Shown here: positions 18,514 to 27,332 of the stretch, one piece after another
Numbering within the stretch: position 1 is the first letter of the stretch
How the letters are laid out: every line of letters begins with the position of its first letter
Source: Pyruvatibacter mobilis
GTDB taxonomy: Bacteria; Pseudomonadota; Alphaproteobacteria; CGMCC-115125
Direction of reading: 5' to 3'
NCBI RefSeq assembly: GCF_012848855.1
Contig: NZ_CP051630.1
Location: forward strand, 1,839,501 to 1,903,500
DNA: 64,000 nt
The notes under the pieces: model-generated
Told to the model about the DNA's origin: nothing
What the model saw: the letters and a program-made list of their open reading frames with translations, nothing else
The model's database searches: none
Translations under genes and position numbers: made by a program

Positions 18514-19722
18514 TCAGAGGCCCAGCACCGCCTTGGACATGATGTTGCGCTGGATCTCATTCGACCCGGCGTAGATCGAGGCCTTGCGGAGGCTGAAATA
18601 ATAAGGCGCCACCGGCGGGGCGTAATCCGGACCCACCACTTCCTCGTTGGAGAGCGCGAACGTGTCGCGCACGAAGGGCATGGAGTAATAGCCGATGCCC
18701 TCCAGGGCGAGTTCGGAGATCGCCTGCTGAAGCTCGGTGCCACGGCATTTCAGCATGGAGGATTCCGGGCCCACATTCTGGCCGTTGGAGAGCGCCGAGA
18801 AGATGCGCAGCTCGGTGTATTCCATGGCGCGGACCTGGGTTTCCACGTCGTTGATCTTGGCCTGGAATTCCGGCTGGGCGGCCAGTGGCTCGCCATCAAC
18901 GATGGTGTCTGCGGCGATCTTGCGGACCTTGCCCAGCGAGCGCATCAGGCCCGGGGAATAGGAGTTGCCGCGTTCGAATTCGAGCAGGTATTTGGCGTAG
19001 GTCCAGCCCTTGTTCTCTTCGCCGATCAGGTTCTCCTTGGGGACCTTCACGTCTTCGAAGAAGACTTGGTTGATCTCCTGCTTGCCTTCCGCAGGGCCAT
19101 CCAGTGTCACCAGCGGTTCCACCTTGATGCCCGGCGTCTTCATGTCGATGAGCAGGAAGGAGATGCCGTCCTGACGCTTCTCCATCTTTGCAGTGCGCAC
19201 CAGGCAGAAGATCATGTCGGCGTGCTGGGCCTGGGTGGTCCAGATCTTCGAGCCGTTGCACAGGTAATGATCGCCCTTGTCCTCAGCCTTCATCTGGAGA
19301 GAGGCAAGGTCGGACCCCGCACCGGGCTCGGAATAGCCCTGGCACCACCACACATTGCTGGCCAGGATGTCCGGGAGATACTTCTTCTTCTGCTCTTCAG
19401 AGCCGAATTTCATGATGACCGGTGCCACCATGGTGATGCCGAAGGGCACCGTCAGCGGCACACCGGCAGCCGACATTTCGCGGTCATAGATGAAGTGCTG
19501 GGAATGGGTGAAGCCCGGCCCGCCATACTCGGTCGGCCAGTGCGGTGCCGCCCAGCCCTTGGCGTGCAAACGCTTCTGCCACGTGATGTGGTCTTCCTTG
19601 TCCAGATAGCCGTTCTTGGTGCGCGCCATCTTGCGGCGCAGATCGTCGGTGAAATTCTCTTCGATAAAGGCCCGCACTTCGTCACGGAAGGCGAGGTCTT
19701 CCTTGGAAAAGCTCAGATCCAT
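18514..19722 (-). CDS. Acyl-CoA dehydrogenase, large-subunit type, unpaired
   Basis: ACAD-family flavoprotein of 402 residues, close in motif to the large (PimC-like) subunit at 24249-25436. It has WWCQGYSEPGAGSDLAS, ENKGWTYAKYLL and the C-terminal YAGSNEIQRNIMSKAVLGL. At the position of the MCAD catalytic Glu (YEGTSQIQ) it has Ala, so the base must come from elsewhere or from another subunit. Unlike the other two dehydrogenases of this type here, no small-subunit gene lies next to it. AGGAG-like sequence precedes the ATG, and a terminator follows the stop. Confidence 0.87.
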   Translation of the reverse strand: MDLSFSKEDLAFRDEVRAFIEENFTDDLRRKMARTKNGYLDKEDHITWQKRLHAKGWAAPHWPTEYGGPGFTHSQHFIYDREMSAAGVPLTVPFGITMVAPVIMKFGSEEQKKKYLPDILASNVWWCQGYSEPGAGSDLASLQMKAEDKGDHYLCNGSKIWTTQAQHADMIFCLVRTAKMEKRQDGISFLLIDMKTPGIKVEPLVTLDGPAEGKQEINQVFFEDVKVPKENLIGEENKGWTYAKYLLEFERGNSYSPGLMRSLGKVRKIAADTIVDGEPLAAQPEFQAKINDVETQVRAMEYTELRIFSALSNGQNVGPESSMLKCRGTELQQAISELALEGIGYYSMPFVRDTFALSNEEVVGPDYAPPVAPYYFSLRKASIYAGSNEIQRNIMSKAVLGL

Positions 19723-19987
19723 CTGGATGCTCCTGCTTGGTATTCCGAATTACGCAACGCGGTCGAAGAACCGGCCTTACGGCGCAGACTGGCGCGCCCA
19801 TTGTTCCATGACCACAAACAATGTGGTGCTGCCGGCATCCACGGGTCGGCAGCGTCTACTTAGTACATGTGGCATCCCGGTCCGCGGGCAAGGCAGAGGT
19901 CTGTGACCCCGTTGCCCTGCCCGCCTGGACGGAAATTCACACGATGCCGCTTCAAGGCGTGACCATCACTTCCTGAAGCGTGCAGCC

Positions 19988-20290
19988 TCAGCCGATGGAG
20001 ACGCCGTCGAGCACTTCAAGCTTCGGGGCGCCGGCCAGCAGCGCACCGAACTTGGCACCGGCGGCCTTGAAATAGTCCGTTTCGCCATGCGCCTTCAGCG
20101 CAGCGTCGTCGGCGTAGCGTTCCATGATGACATAGGTCGAGGCATCAGCCTTTGACTTGTAGACGTCATACATCTCGCAGCCGGCCTCATTTGCCAGCAC
20201 CTGGCTCCGCAGGTCGTTGAAGACGGTCTCGAACTCGGCTTCCTTGCCGGCCTGAATGCTGAGCGTTGCGACGATGCCTACCTTGGCCAT
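19988..20290 (-). CDS. ABM-domain (antibiotic biosynthesis monooxygenase) small protein
   Basis: Ferredoxin-like alpha+beta barrel protein of 100 residues. The pattern is an IVATLSIQAGKEAEFE start, NEAGCEMYDVYKS in the middle, YVIMERYADDAALKAH and TDYFK, typical of the ABM superfamily (YgiN/LsrG-like). Such proteins are dimers that oxidise quinols or isomerise small metabolites; the substrate here is unknown. It sits between an enoyl-CoA hydratase gene (127 bp upstream) and an acyl-CoA dehydrogenase gene on the same strand. Confidence 0.85.
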   Translation of the reverse strand: MAKVGIVATLSIQAGKEAEFETVFNDLRSQVLANEAGCEMYDVYKSKADASTYVIMERYADDAALKAHGETDYFKAAGAKFGALLAGAPKLEVLDGVSIG

Positions 20291-20417
20291 GTTGTTTCTC
20301 CCGTTGGGTTGGTTGTGTTTCAGTTTGGTGAATGTCTGACGCGGGGGACTTTATGTGCAGTCCGCCGCAAGGGCAATTACCTGCCCGTTTGCGGGTTACC
20401 GCATTTTCGCAAATCGC

Positions 20418-21221
20418 TTAGCGGCCGTGATAGGTCGGATCGCGCTTCTCGATGAAGGCGCTCACAGCTTCGGCGTGATCCTCGGTGTGGTGGGCCAGTG
20501 CCTGCATGTTGGCGGACATGTCCATGATCTGATCAAAGGTCGTGGTCATGCCCTGCCGCATCAGCCGCTTTGTCATGCGCAGCACATGCGGCGGCTGCTT
20601 TGCCATTTTCTCGGCGAGCGCGCGGGCTTCCGCCATCAGGTCGTCATGTGGCACCACGCGGCTGACGAGGCCCCATTCGCGGGCGGTTTCCGCGTCGATC
20701 ACATCGCCTGTGAAGAACAGTTCAGCCGCGCGGGCCGAGCCGATGACCCGCGGCAGCAGCCACGAACCGCCATCACCGGGCACCAGACCGATCTTCAGGA
20801 AGGTGGCGCCAAAGATGGCCTTGTCAGACGCGATGCGGGTGTCGGCAAGGCAGGCCACGTCATTGCCGAGCCCGATGGCCGGTCCGTTGACGGCAGCGAT
20901 CATCGGTACTTCGAGGGCCCAGAGGGATTTCACGATGCGGTGGATGCCGGTGTAGTAGCCGCGCGCGATATCAACGCCGGGCCCCGCGAAATTGCCGGCC
21001 TTCTCCTTCATGGCCTTGATGTTGCCGCCGGCGGAGAATGCCTTGCCGGCGCCGGTCAGGATGACGGCGCGGATATTGACGTCGGCATTGATCTGATCTG
21101 CGGCAGCGGCGAAGGCGGGCCCGTCTTCCGGCTCACCGATGGCATTGCGCGCATCGGGACGGTTGATGGTGAGCGTGGCGATGTGGCCGTCCACTTCCAG
21201 CAGCACAGGCGCGTCGGACAT
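20418..21221 (-). CDS. Enoyl-CoA hydratase/isomerase family protein
   Basis: Crotonase-fold protein of 267 residues. The first oxyanion-hole segment is GKAFSAGGNIKAM and the second is NGPAIGLGNDVACLADTRIAS. At the usual catalytic Glu positions the sequence reads FLKIGLVPGDGGSWLL, so one Glu (E144 type) is replaced by Gly/Asp-region residues. Hydratase activity is therefore less certain than fold and CoA binding. The frame extends to 21302, but ATG 21221 has an AGGGAG site at six bases. It probably works in beta-oxidation alongside the neighbouring dehydrogenases. Confidence 0.85.
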   Translation of the reverse strand: MSDAPVLLEVDGHIATLTINRPDARNAIGEPEDGPAFAAAADQINADVNIRAVILTGAGKAFSAGGNIKAMKEKAGNFAGPGVDIARGYYTGIHRIVKSLWALEVPMIAAVNGPAIGLGNDVACLADTRIASDKAIFGATFLKIGLVPGDGGSWLLPRVIGSARAAELFFTGDVIDAETAREWGLVSRVVPHDDLMAEARALAEKMAKQPPHVLRMTKRLMRQGMTTTFDQIMDMSANMQALAHHTEDHAEAVSAFIEKRDPTYHGR

Positions 21222-21449
21222 GAAGAACTCCCTGTCAGGTCTCGTTATGGCGTTTGTTGGCCGGACACTAGCAGCCCGCCACGGAATGCCAAACCTTTGC
21301 ATTCATGTCATTTTTGGCTGTTTTCCGCATTTTTTTGATCGGCATCTGCAATCTGCGAAGCGCTTGTTAACACATTCGGCCCATGATCCGCCCCGCCGCC
21401 GCCGGCCGATCCCTGCGGTGCCTGCTAGTTACCCCGGGGAGCACCAGCC

Positions 21450-22853
21450 GTGGCTGCGTCAGATTTGTCAGACCGCCTCCAGTCCGAACGGTCTCAGCTG
21501 GACTATTTCGTCCAGAACATGGCCCCCACCGCCCTCGTGGTCCCGACCATGATCGCCGGTGTCGCGGCCGTCCTGTCGTTCTGGGGCGGCATCCTTCCCG
21601 CCATTGTCTGGGCTGTGGTCGTCATCGGCACCTATGTCGCTTTCTACACGGTTACCAAGCGCGGCCGCGCTCATGACATGACCGATGAGGCTTTCCAGCG
21701 CTGGCGTAAGCGCGTCGTCATCGGCAACTTGCTGGGGGAGATTACCTGGGTCTCCGCCACATTCATTTTCTGGCAGACCGGTGATGTGCTCAACAACGCC
21801 TTCCTGCTCTGCATCCTTGCCGCCCACCTGGCCATGGCCATCGGCCATTCCTCGATCTACCTGCCGCTCATGTATGGCTCGATTCTGGTCCCGGCATTCG
21901 GGCTTGTGCTGATGCCGATTTCCACGGGCGATCCGCTGTTCATGGCAATCGGCGGCGTGGCCGGCGTCTATGTCTATTTCCTTGTCGTCATCGGCAAGGG
22001 AATCAACCGGACATCAACGGCGATGCTGGCGCTGCGCGACGAAAAAGACGCGCTCATCCAGCGCCTCAAGACAGAAAAGCGCGTGGCCGAACATGAGCGC
22101 TCGCGCGCCGAAGAGGCGAACCAGACCAAGTCGACCTTCCTCGCCAGCATCAGTCATGAACTGCGCACGCCGCTCAATGCCATCATCGGTTTTTCCGACG
22201 TCATGCGTGCGGAGACATTCGGCCCGGTCGGTCACGACAATTACCGCCAGTATGTCGATGACATTCACGGCAGCGGTCAGCACCTGCTGTCCCTCATCAA
22301 CGATGTGCTCGACTTGGCCCGCATCGAAGCGGGCCGGCTTGAACTCAATGAAGAGCCGGTAGACCTCGGCGGCATTGCGGAAGACTGCAAGCGGATGATC
22401 GGGCTTCAGGCCTCCGAGCGGAATGTCACCATTGAGCTCGATATGCCCGCGCAGCCGCCGCGCATTCTCGCTGATGTCCGCGCCATGCGGCAGCTCTGGC
22501 TCAACCTCGTCTCGAACGCCTTCAAGTTCACCGGCAATGGTGGCCGCGTGACCCTGTTTGCGGGCACCACGGCTGACGGGTCCATCCGCTTCGGCGTTGA
22601 AGACACCGGCTGCGGTATGGACGAGGATGAGCTGGCCCGGGTAATGAACGCCTTTACACAGGGTAATGCCCAGTCCCATACGGGCGAGCGGGGCACCGGC
22701 CTTGGCCTTGCAATCGTGACCGGGCTGGTGGACGCCCATGGCGGGACGTTCGGGCTTGAAAGCACGCCCGGCGTCGGCACACGCGCCACGGTCACTCTGC
22801 CGCGCGCCCGGCTGATCCACGCCGAACTGTCACCGGCCCGCGTCCGGGCCTAG
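21450..22853 (+). CDS. Membrane sensor histidine kinase, orphan
   Basis: Protein of 467 residues with six hydrophobic segments (about 26-181) and no recognised extracytoplasmic sensor domain. HisKA has H236 in SISHELRTPLNAIIGFSD; the ATPase domain has NLVSNAFKF, DTGCGM and GTGLGLAI. The start is GTG, chosen because GGGGAG lies about nine bases upstream. There is no receiver domain and no neighbouring response regulator gene. Architecture is very close to the kinase at 5.7 kb, suggesting paralogues. It diverges from the enoyl-CoA hydratase gene. Confidence 0.88.
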   Translation: MAASDLSDRLQSERSQLDYFVQNMAPTALVVPTMIAGVAAVLSFWGGILPAIVWAVVVIGTYVAFYTVTKRGRAHDMTDEAFQRWRKRVVIGNLLGEITWVSATFIFWQTGDVLNNAFLLCILAAHLAMAIGHSSIYLPLMYGSILVPAFGLVLMPISTGDPLFMAIGGVAGVYVYFLVVIGKGINRTSTAMLALRDEKDALIQRLKTEKRVAEHERSRAEEANQTKSTFLASISHELRTPLNAIIGFSDVMRAETFGPVGHDNYRQYVDDIHGSGQHLLSLINDVLDLARIEAGRLELNEEPVDLGGIAEDCKRMIGLQASERNVTIELDMPAQPPRILADVRAMRQLWLNLVSNAFKFTGNGGRVTLFAGTTADGSIRFGVEDTGCGMDEDELARVMNAFTQGNAQSHTGERGTGLGLAIVTGLVDAHGGTFGLESTPGVGTRATVTLPRARLIHAELSPARVRA

Positions 22854-22882
22854 CTGCACACCGCTTTCCTTTCATGTCGGTC

Positions 22883-22921
22883 ACAAACAAAACGGCCGCC
22901 TCCCGCACGGGAGACGGCCGT
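22883..22921 (-). terminator. Rho-independent terminator after dehydrogenase small-subunit gene
   Basis: A 14-pair stem with one mismatch (ACGGCCG.CTCCCG arm, tight loop) spans 22892-22921. On the minus strand it is followed by TTTTGTTTGTG. It also lies 38 bp past the convergent kinase stop, but the T-run suits only the minus strand. Confidence 0.75.
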
Positions 22922-22950
22922 CCTGCAATTCGTCAGGTCGACTGCCTTGT

Positions 22951-24078
22951 TCAGGCAGCGTCGGCGTAGCGCTTCAGGTGGAAGTCCACATTGCCGAGCT
23001 GGGTGTCGATCATGGTCAAGCGCTTGAAGTAGTGACCGACGCGGAGTTCGTCGGTCATGCCCATGCCGCCATGCAGCTGCACGGCCTGCTGGCCCACGAA
23101 GCGGCCGGCCTTGCCGATCTGCACCTTGGCAGCGGACGCGGCCTTCTTGCGCTCAGCTTCGTCCTCGCCCAGCTTCAGGTTGACCATGTAGGTGATGGAC
23201 ACGGACTGCTCATGGTTCATGAACATGTCCACCATGCGGTGCTGCAGCACCTGGAACTTGCCGATGGGCACACCGAACTGCTTGCGGGTCTTGCAGTACT
23301 CGACCGTGTCATCGACCAGCATCTTCATGCAGCCGCAGGCTTCAGCAGACAGGGCAGCGATGCTCTCGTCGGAGATGAGCTCGACGAGCGGCAGGCCGTT
23401 GTCGACGTCGCCGATGACGGCGTCGGCACCGACCTTGACGTTCTCGAAGGTGATTTCCGAGGCGCGGGAGCCGTCCACAGTCGGGTAATCGCGGGTGGAG
23501 ACGCCGGTTGCACCCTTGTCCACGATGAAGACAGTGATGCCGTTGGCGTCACGCTGGCCACCGGCGGTGCGGGCGGTCACGATCAGCTTGTCAGCCCACG
23601 GACCGGCCAGCACGACGGCCTTGCTGCCGTTGATGACGAAGCCGTCGCCGTCCTTCTTAGCCGTCGTGGTGACGTCGGCCAGGTTATAGCGGCTCTGCGG
23701 CTCGGCATAGGCGAAGGCCCACACATTCTCACCGCCGATGATGCCGGGGATGTGCTCTTCGATCTGGGCAGCGGTGCCGCGGCGGAGGAAACCGCCGGCC
23801 TGCACGACCGTCGGCAGATAGGGGTCGACCACCAGGCCCTTACCGAATTCTTCCATCACCAGCATGGTGTCGATCGGGCCGCCGCCGAGGCCGCCCTGCT
23901 CTTCGGAGAAGGGAGCGGCCAGCAGGCCGAGTTCGGCGATCTGGGTCCACGTGTCGCGGTTCCAGCCATTGTCGGCGGCCACGATCTTGCGGCGCTTTTC
24001 GAACTCGTAGTTTTCCTGCACGAAGCGCTCGACGGTGTTGCGCAGCAGGTTTTGTTCTTCGGAGAAGGAGAAATCCAT
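22951..24078 (-). CDS. Acyl-CoA dehydrogenase, small-subunit (PimD-like)
   Basis: ACAD-family protein of 375 residues that resembles the pimeloyl-CoA dehydrogenase small subunit. It starts MDFSFSEEQNLLRNTVERF, has AYAEPQSRYNLADV where canonical enzymes have TEPEAGSD, and ends MGMTDELRVGHYFKRLT without the YEGTSQIQ-type loop. Flavin-contacting residues therefore differ from canonical enzymes, as in the non-identical subunits of alpha2-beta2 dehydrogenases. The partner large-subunit gene lies upstream on the same strand with a 170-bp gap. A strong terminator follows. Confidence 0.85.
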   Translation of the reverse strand: MDFSFSEEQNLLRNTVERFVQENYEFEKRRKIVAADNGWNRDTWTQIAELGLLAAPFSEEQGGLGGGPIDTMLVMEEFGKGLVVDPYLPTVVQAGGFLRRGTAAQIEEHIPGIIGGENVWAFAYAEPQSRYNLADVTTTAKKDGDGFVINGSKAVVLAGPWADKLIVTARTAGGQRDANGITVFIVDKGATGVSTRDYPTVDGSRASEITFENVKVGADAVIGDVDNGLPLVELISDESIAALSAEACGCMKMLVDDTVEYCKTRKQFGVPIGKFQVLQHRMVDMFMNHEQSVSITYMVNLKLGEDEAERKKAASAAKVQIGKAGRFVGQQAVQLHGGMGMTDELRVGHYFKRLTMIDTQLGNVDFHLKRYADAA

Positions 24079-24188
24079 CGCTCAGGCGTCCTTCCTGTTG
24101 TTCAGGTTACTTTTTTCAGGATGCAGGGAGCGGCGCCGAAGCGGCCCCTCCCGCGTCAAAGGTGAGAATTGAATAGCTGTCAGCCATT

Positions 24189-24222
24189 GGGAGGCACAGG
24201 GCCGAATGACCCGATGCCTCCC
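24189..24222. repeat. Inverted repeat between dehydrogenase subunit genes
   Basis: GGGAGGCA (24189-24196) and TGCCTCCC (24215-24222) enclose an inner GGG/CCC pair and an eight-base loop. No T-run follows on either strand. It may be a processing or partial-termination structure that sets subunit ratio, or a small repeat; this is inference. Confidence 0.45.
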
Positions 24223-24248
24223 AGCGGCAAAACGTTTCGCCCTAGTGA

Positions 24249-25436
24249 TTAGAGCCCCAGCACCGCTTTCGCAATGATGTTGCGCTGAATCTCGTTCGAA
24301 CCACCATAAATCGCCGTCTTGCGGACGTTGAAGTAGTTCTGCGAGACACCGCGGGCATAGTCGGGGCCCGGCACTTCGTTGGAGCCGTCACCGTTCGGCG
24401 CATTGTACGGGAAGGCGTAGTGGCCCACTGCTTCCACGGTCAGCTCGGTGATGCGCTGCTGGATCTCGGTGCCCTTGATCTTGAGGATGGAGCTTTCCGG
24501 CCCCGGGCCCTTGCCCTTGCTTTCGGACGCCAGCGTCCGCAGCTCGGTGAATTCCAGTGCGGAGAGGTCGATCTCGAGATCGGCGATCTTGCGCTTGAAC
24601 TCATCGGTCTTGATCAGCGGCTCGCCGTCCACGGTCTCGGACCCGGCAATCGTCTTGAGACGCTCGATGGCCTTCTTGGAGCGGGCAACGCCGGCAATGC
24701 CGGAGCGCTCGTTGCCGAGCAGGAACTTGGCGTAGGTCCAGCCCTTGTTCTCCTCGCCGATCAGGTTCTCGGCCGGCACGCGGACGTCTTCGAGGAAGAC
24801 CTCGTTCACTTCATGGCCGCCATCGATGGTGATGATCGGGCGCACGGTGATGCCCGGCGTCTTCATGTCGATGAGGATGAAGGAAATGCCTTCCTGCTGC
24901 TTGGCGTCCGGATCGGTCCGGCACAGGCAGAACATCCAGTCGGCGTACTGGGCCAGCGTCGTCCAGGTCTTGGAGCCGTTGATGACGTATTCATCACCGT
25001 CGCGCACTGCCTTGGTGCGCAGGCTCGCAAGGTCGGACCCGGAGCCGGGCTCGGAATAGCCCTGGCACCACCAGTCCTCGCCGGACAGGATCCGCGGCAG
25101 GAAGCGGGCCTTCTGTTCTTCATTGCCGTAAGTGTAGATCACCGGGCCGACCATGGAGAGGCCGAACGGCAGCAGCGGCTGGGTTTCCGCGCGGGCGTTC
25201 TCTTCGCCCCAGATGTAGCGCTGGGTAACGTTCCACTCACAGCCGCCATATTCCTTCGGCCAGTGCGGGGCGACCCACCCCTTCTTGTGAAGGACCTTGT
25301 GCCAGGCAAGGATGTCTTCCTTGCCCATTTCACCGCGCGACTTCATCTCGCGCAGATAGGCCGGATAATTCTCTTCGATGAACTGGCGTACCTCATCGCG
25401 GAACGCCAGGTCTTCCGGGCTGAATTCGATTTCCAT
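24249..25436 (-). CDS. Acyl-CoA dehydrogenase, large-subunit (PimC-like)
   Basis: ACAD-family flavoprotein of 395 residues with WWCQGYSEPGSGSDLAS, GSKTWTTLAQYAD, ENKGWTYAKFLL and C-terminal YGGSNEIQRNIIAKAVLGL. It resembles the large subunit of pimeloyl-CoA dehydrogenase and the FadE-type subunits of alpha2-beta2 enzymes, which act on dicarboxyl-, branched- or sterol-side-chain CoAs. The MCAD catalytic Glu position holds Gly. ATG 25436 has a GGAGGGAG site five bases upstream. It heads a two-gene operon with the small subunit. The substrate cannot be assigned. Confidence 0.87.
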   Translation of the reverse strand: MEIEFSPEDLAFRDEVRQFIEENYPAYLREMKSRGEMGKEDILAWHKVLHKKGWVAPHWPKEYGGCEWNVTQRYIWGEENARAETQPLLPFGLSMVGPVIYTYGNEEQKARFLPRILSGEDWWCQGYSEPGSGSDLASLRTKAVRDGDEYVINGSKTWTTLAQYADWMFCLCRTDPDAKQQEGISFILIDMKTPGITVRPIITIDGGHEVNEVFLEDVRVPAENLIGEENKGWTYAKFLLGNERSGIAGVARSKKAIERLKTIAGSETVDGEPLIKTDEFKRKIADLEIDLSALEFTELRTLASESKGKGPGPESSILKIKGTEIQQRITELTVEAVGHYAFPYNAPNGDGSNEVPGPDYARGVSQNYFNVRKTAIYGGSNEIQRNIIAKAVLGL

Positions 25437-25706
25437 GTTACTCCCTCCGGGGCGCCGCATCGGCGGTGGCAACACCTGCTGCCACCCGGCCCCACCCGTT
25501 CTTCAAAAAATGAACACGCGTCAGCGTTGCGCGGATATTAGCTCCGATCGTTCGTGTTTCAAGAAAACTGACTCACCTGCGCGGGTGTGGCACATCCACC
25601 ACCGCATCGCTAGGGTGCCGCTGACGCGACGTTTTTCATGATGTGAAAACGCCACATAACCTACAAAACTGTCAGCAAGCTGCAAAACCGCAAAATCATC
25701 CCGCAT

Positions 25707-26510
25707 ATGACGCCCCCCTTCACCACCGCCGACGACGCCTGGACTGTCCGTGCCTGGCGGGATGACCTGCATGTGGCTCTCAGCCTCCTGACCCGGCTGC
25801 CGGTCGGTGCACCGCCGGCGGCGGCCTGCCTGTCGGAACGCCCGAAGCGCACATTTCCGCTGGTTGCAGCCTTCATGGGCCTGGCAGCGGGTGGGGCTTT
25901 CTTCGTGGCCCATGACGCAGGCCTGCCGCTGGTGGTCAACACGGTGCTGTGCGTCGCTGCGCTTCTTCTGCTCGGCGGGCATGTGGACGACCATGGTCAC
26001 ACAGCATCCGCCCCGCTGATGGTCGCCACCATGATGAAGCTGGCGGCGGTCTATGTGCTGGGCAGCCCGCTGACGCCGGGCGGCGGCCCGGCCATGGTGG
26101 TGGTGGCACTGGCGGGCGCGGGCGCGCTGTCGCAAGCCGCAGCGATTCTTCTTGAGCCGGATGGGGAAGATGAGGCGGACGTGCCGGCGGAGGCAGGGGC
26201 TGTGGACCCCAAGGTCGTGATCCTGCCGCCGGACGGGACGCGGATCACCGAAGACGAGATGGACGAGGGCAATGGGCGCGCGCTTGGCGCACCGACAACG
26301 GCGATCCTGATCGCGCTGATCATCAGCATTCTGGGGCTGGGCCTGATGCCGACTGCAGTGGCGGCCGGCGGGGCGATGTTCGGTGCGTTCATCGCACCGC
26401 GGCTGCTGGCCCGCGATATCGAGGCCGAGGTCCTCGCCGCCCCTCTGGCGATGCAGCAGTCAGGCGAGGTTTGGGCGCTGCTGGCGCTCGCCGTCCTGCT
26501 CAGCGCCTGA
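25707..26510 (+). CDS. Degenerate CobS-like membrane protein
   Basis: Membrane protein of 267 residues whose first half resembles cobalamin-5-phosphate synthase CobS: ALSLLTRLPVG, a RTFPLVAAFMGLAAGG stretch, then LLLLGGHVDDHGHTAS. In CobS this last region is the metal-binding H-x-DG-x2-DT-x2-DG motif followed by about 30 residues ending in IM-x-DS-x2-G. Here the motif is cut short and the following block appears deleted. A hydrophilic acidic insert (about residues 150-190) separates the last helices. Catalysis is doubtful; it may be a relic or a repurposed protein. The last 51 bp overlap the convergent cobA gene. Confidence 0.6.
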   Translation: MTPPFTTADDAWTVRAWRDDLHVALSLLTRLPVGAPPAAACLSERPKRTFPLVAAFMGLAAGGAFFVAHDAGLPLVVNTVLCVAALLLLGGHVDDHGHTASAPLMVATMMKLAAVYVLGSPLTPGGGPAMVVVALAGAGALSQAAAILLEPDGEDEADVPAEAGAVDPKVVILPPDGTRITEDEMDEGNGRALGAPTTAILIALIISILGLGLMPTAVAAGGAMFGAFIAPRLLARDIEAEVLAAPLAMQQSGEVWALLALAVLLSA

Positions 26511-27332
26511 TCCCTTTTCCCCCAGCGGGTCCGGATCGAGCATGCGGCCTGAGGTCAGCGCCCCGAGCCAATCAAGTCCGCTACGCAGACGCACCACGTC
26601 GCCGATGCAGATGACAGCAGGCGCGGCCATCTCGGCAGCGGCCACATCCTGCGCGGCTTTCGCCAGCGTGGTCTCAAGCACCTTCTGATCCGGTGTCGAG
26701 GCATTGCTCACCACCGCAACCGGTTCGTCGGGATTACGCCCGGTGGCAATGAATTTCGAGGCGATGATGCCGAGATGCTTCATCGCCATATAAAGCACAA
26801 TCACGGGCGACCCCTGACCGATGGCCTCCCAGTCAAGACCCTCGGGCACCTCGCCGGCCGCGCTGTGGCCGGTCACGAAGGTGACGGCCTGGTTAGTATC
26901 CCGGTGGGTGACGGGAATGCCCGCATAGGCAAGGCCGCCGGTCCCCGCGGTGACACCGGGAATCACGCGGAAATGGATCCCCGCCTCCACCAGCGCCAGG
27001 GCTTCCTCGCCCCCGCGCCCGAAGACGAACGGGTCGCCGCCCTTGAGCCGCAGCACGCGCTTGCCGGACCGGGCCAGCTCGATGAGCCTGTCTGAGATAT
27101 CCCGCTGCTTGGGGCTTGGTTTGCCGCCGCGCTTGCCTGCGAACACGAGTTCAGCGGTCGGTTTCGCCAAGGCGAGGATGCGGTCATCCACCAGCGCGTC
27201 GTACACAACCGCATCGGCTTCAGCGAGGCCATGCACTGTGTGGAGCGTCAGCAGGCCAGGATCCCCCGGCCCCGCTCCGGCAAGCCACACCCACCCCGCC
27301 TCGAACACAGGCAAGCCGAATCGCTGGCGCAT
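26460..27332 (-). CDS. cobA: Uroporphyrinogen-III C-methyltransferase
   Basis: SAM-dependent methyltransferase of 290 residues that makes precorrin-2, the branch point to cobalamin and siroheme. Motifs: VWLAGAGPGDPGLLT at the start, the LRLKGGDPFVFGRGGEE segment, IPGVTAGTGGLAYAGIPVTHR and ALYMAMK-like VLYMAMKHLG. The frame continues to a TTG at 27401, but ATG 27332 with GGGAG five bases upstream fits better. No cysG-type dehydrogenase or ferrochelatase domain is fused. The only cobalamin-related neighbour is the degenerate CobS-like gene, which it overlaps by 51 bp tail to tail. Confidence 0.9.
   Translation of the reverse strand: MRQRFGLPVFEAGWVWLAGAGPGDPGLLTLHTVHGLAEADAVVYDALVDDRILALAKPTAELVFAGKRGGKPSPKQRDISDRLIELARSGKRVLRLKGGDPFVFGRGGEEALALVEAGIHFRVIPGVTAGTGGLAYAGIPVTHRDTNQAVTFVTGHSAAGEVPEGLDWEAIGQGSPVIVLYMAMKHLGIIASKFIATGRNPDEPVAVVSNASTPDQKVLETTLAKAAQDVAAAEMAAPAVICIGDVVRLRSGLDWLGALTSGRMLDPDPLGEKGSGAEQDGERQQRPNLA

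Noticed and set aside
21366-21370. TTAAC before the kinase at 21.4 kb
   Set aside because: No second TTAA seven bases away on either side, so not a full CtrA box.
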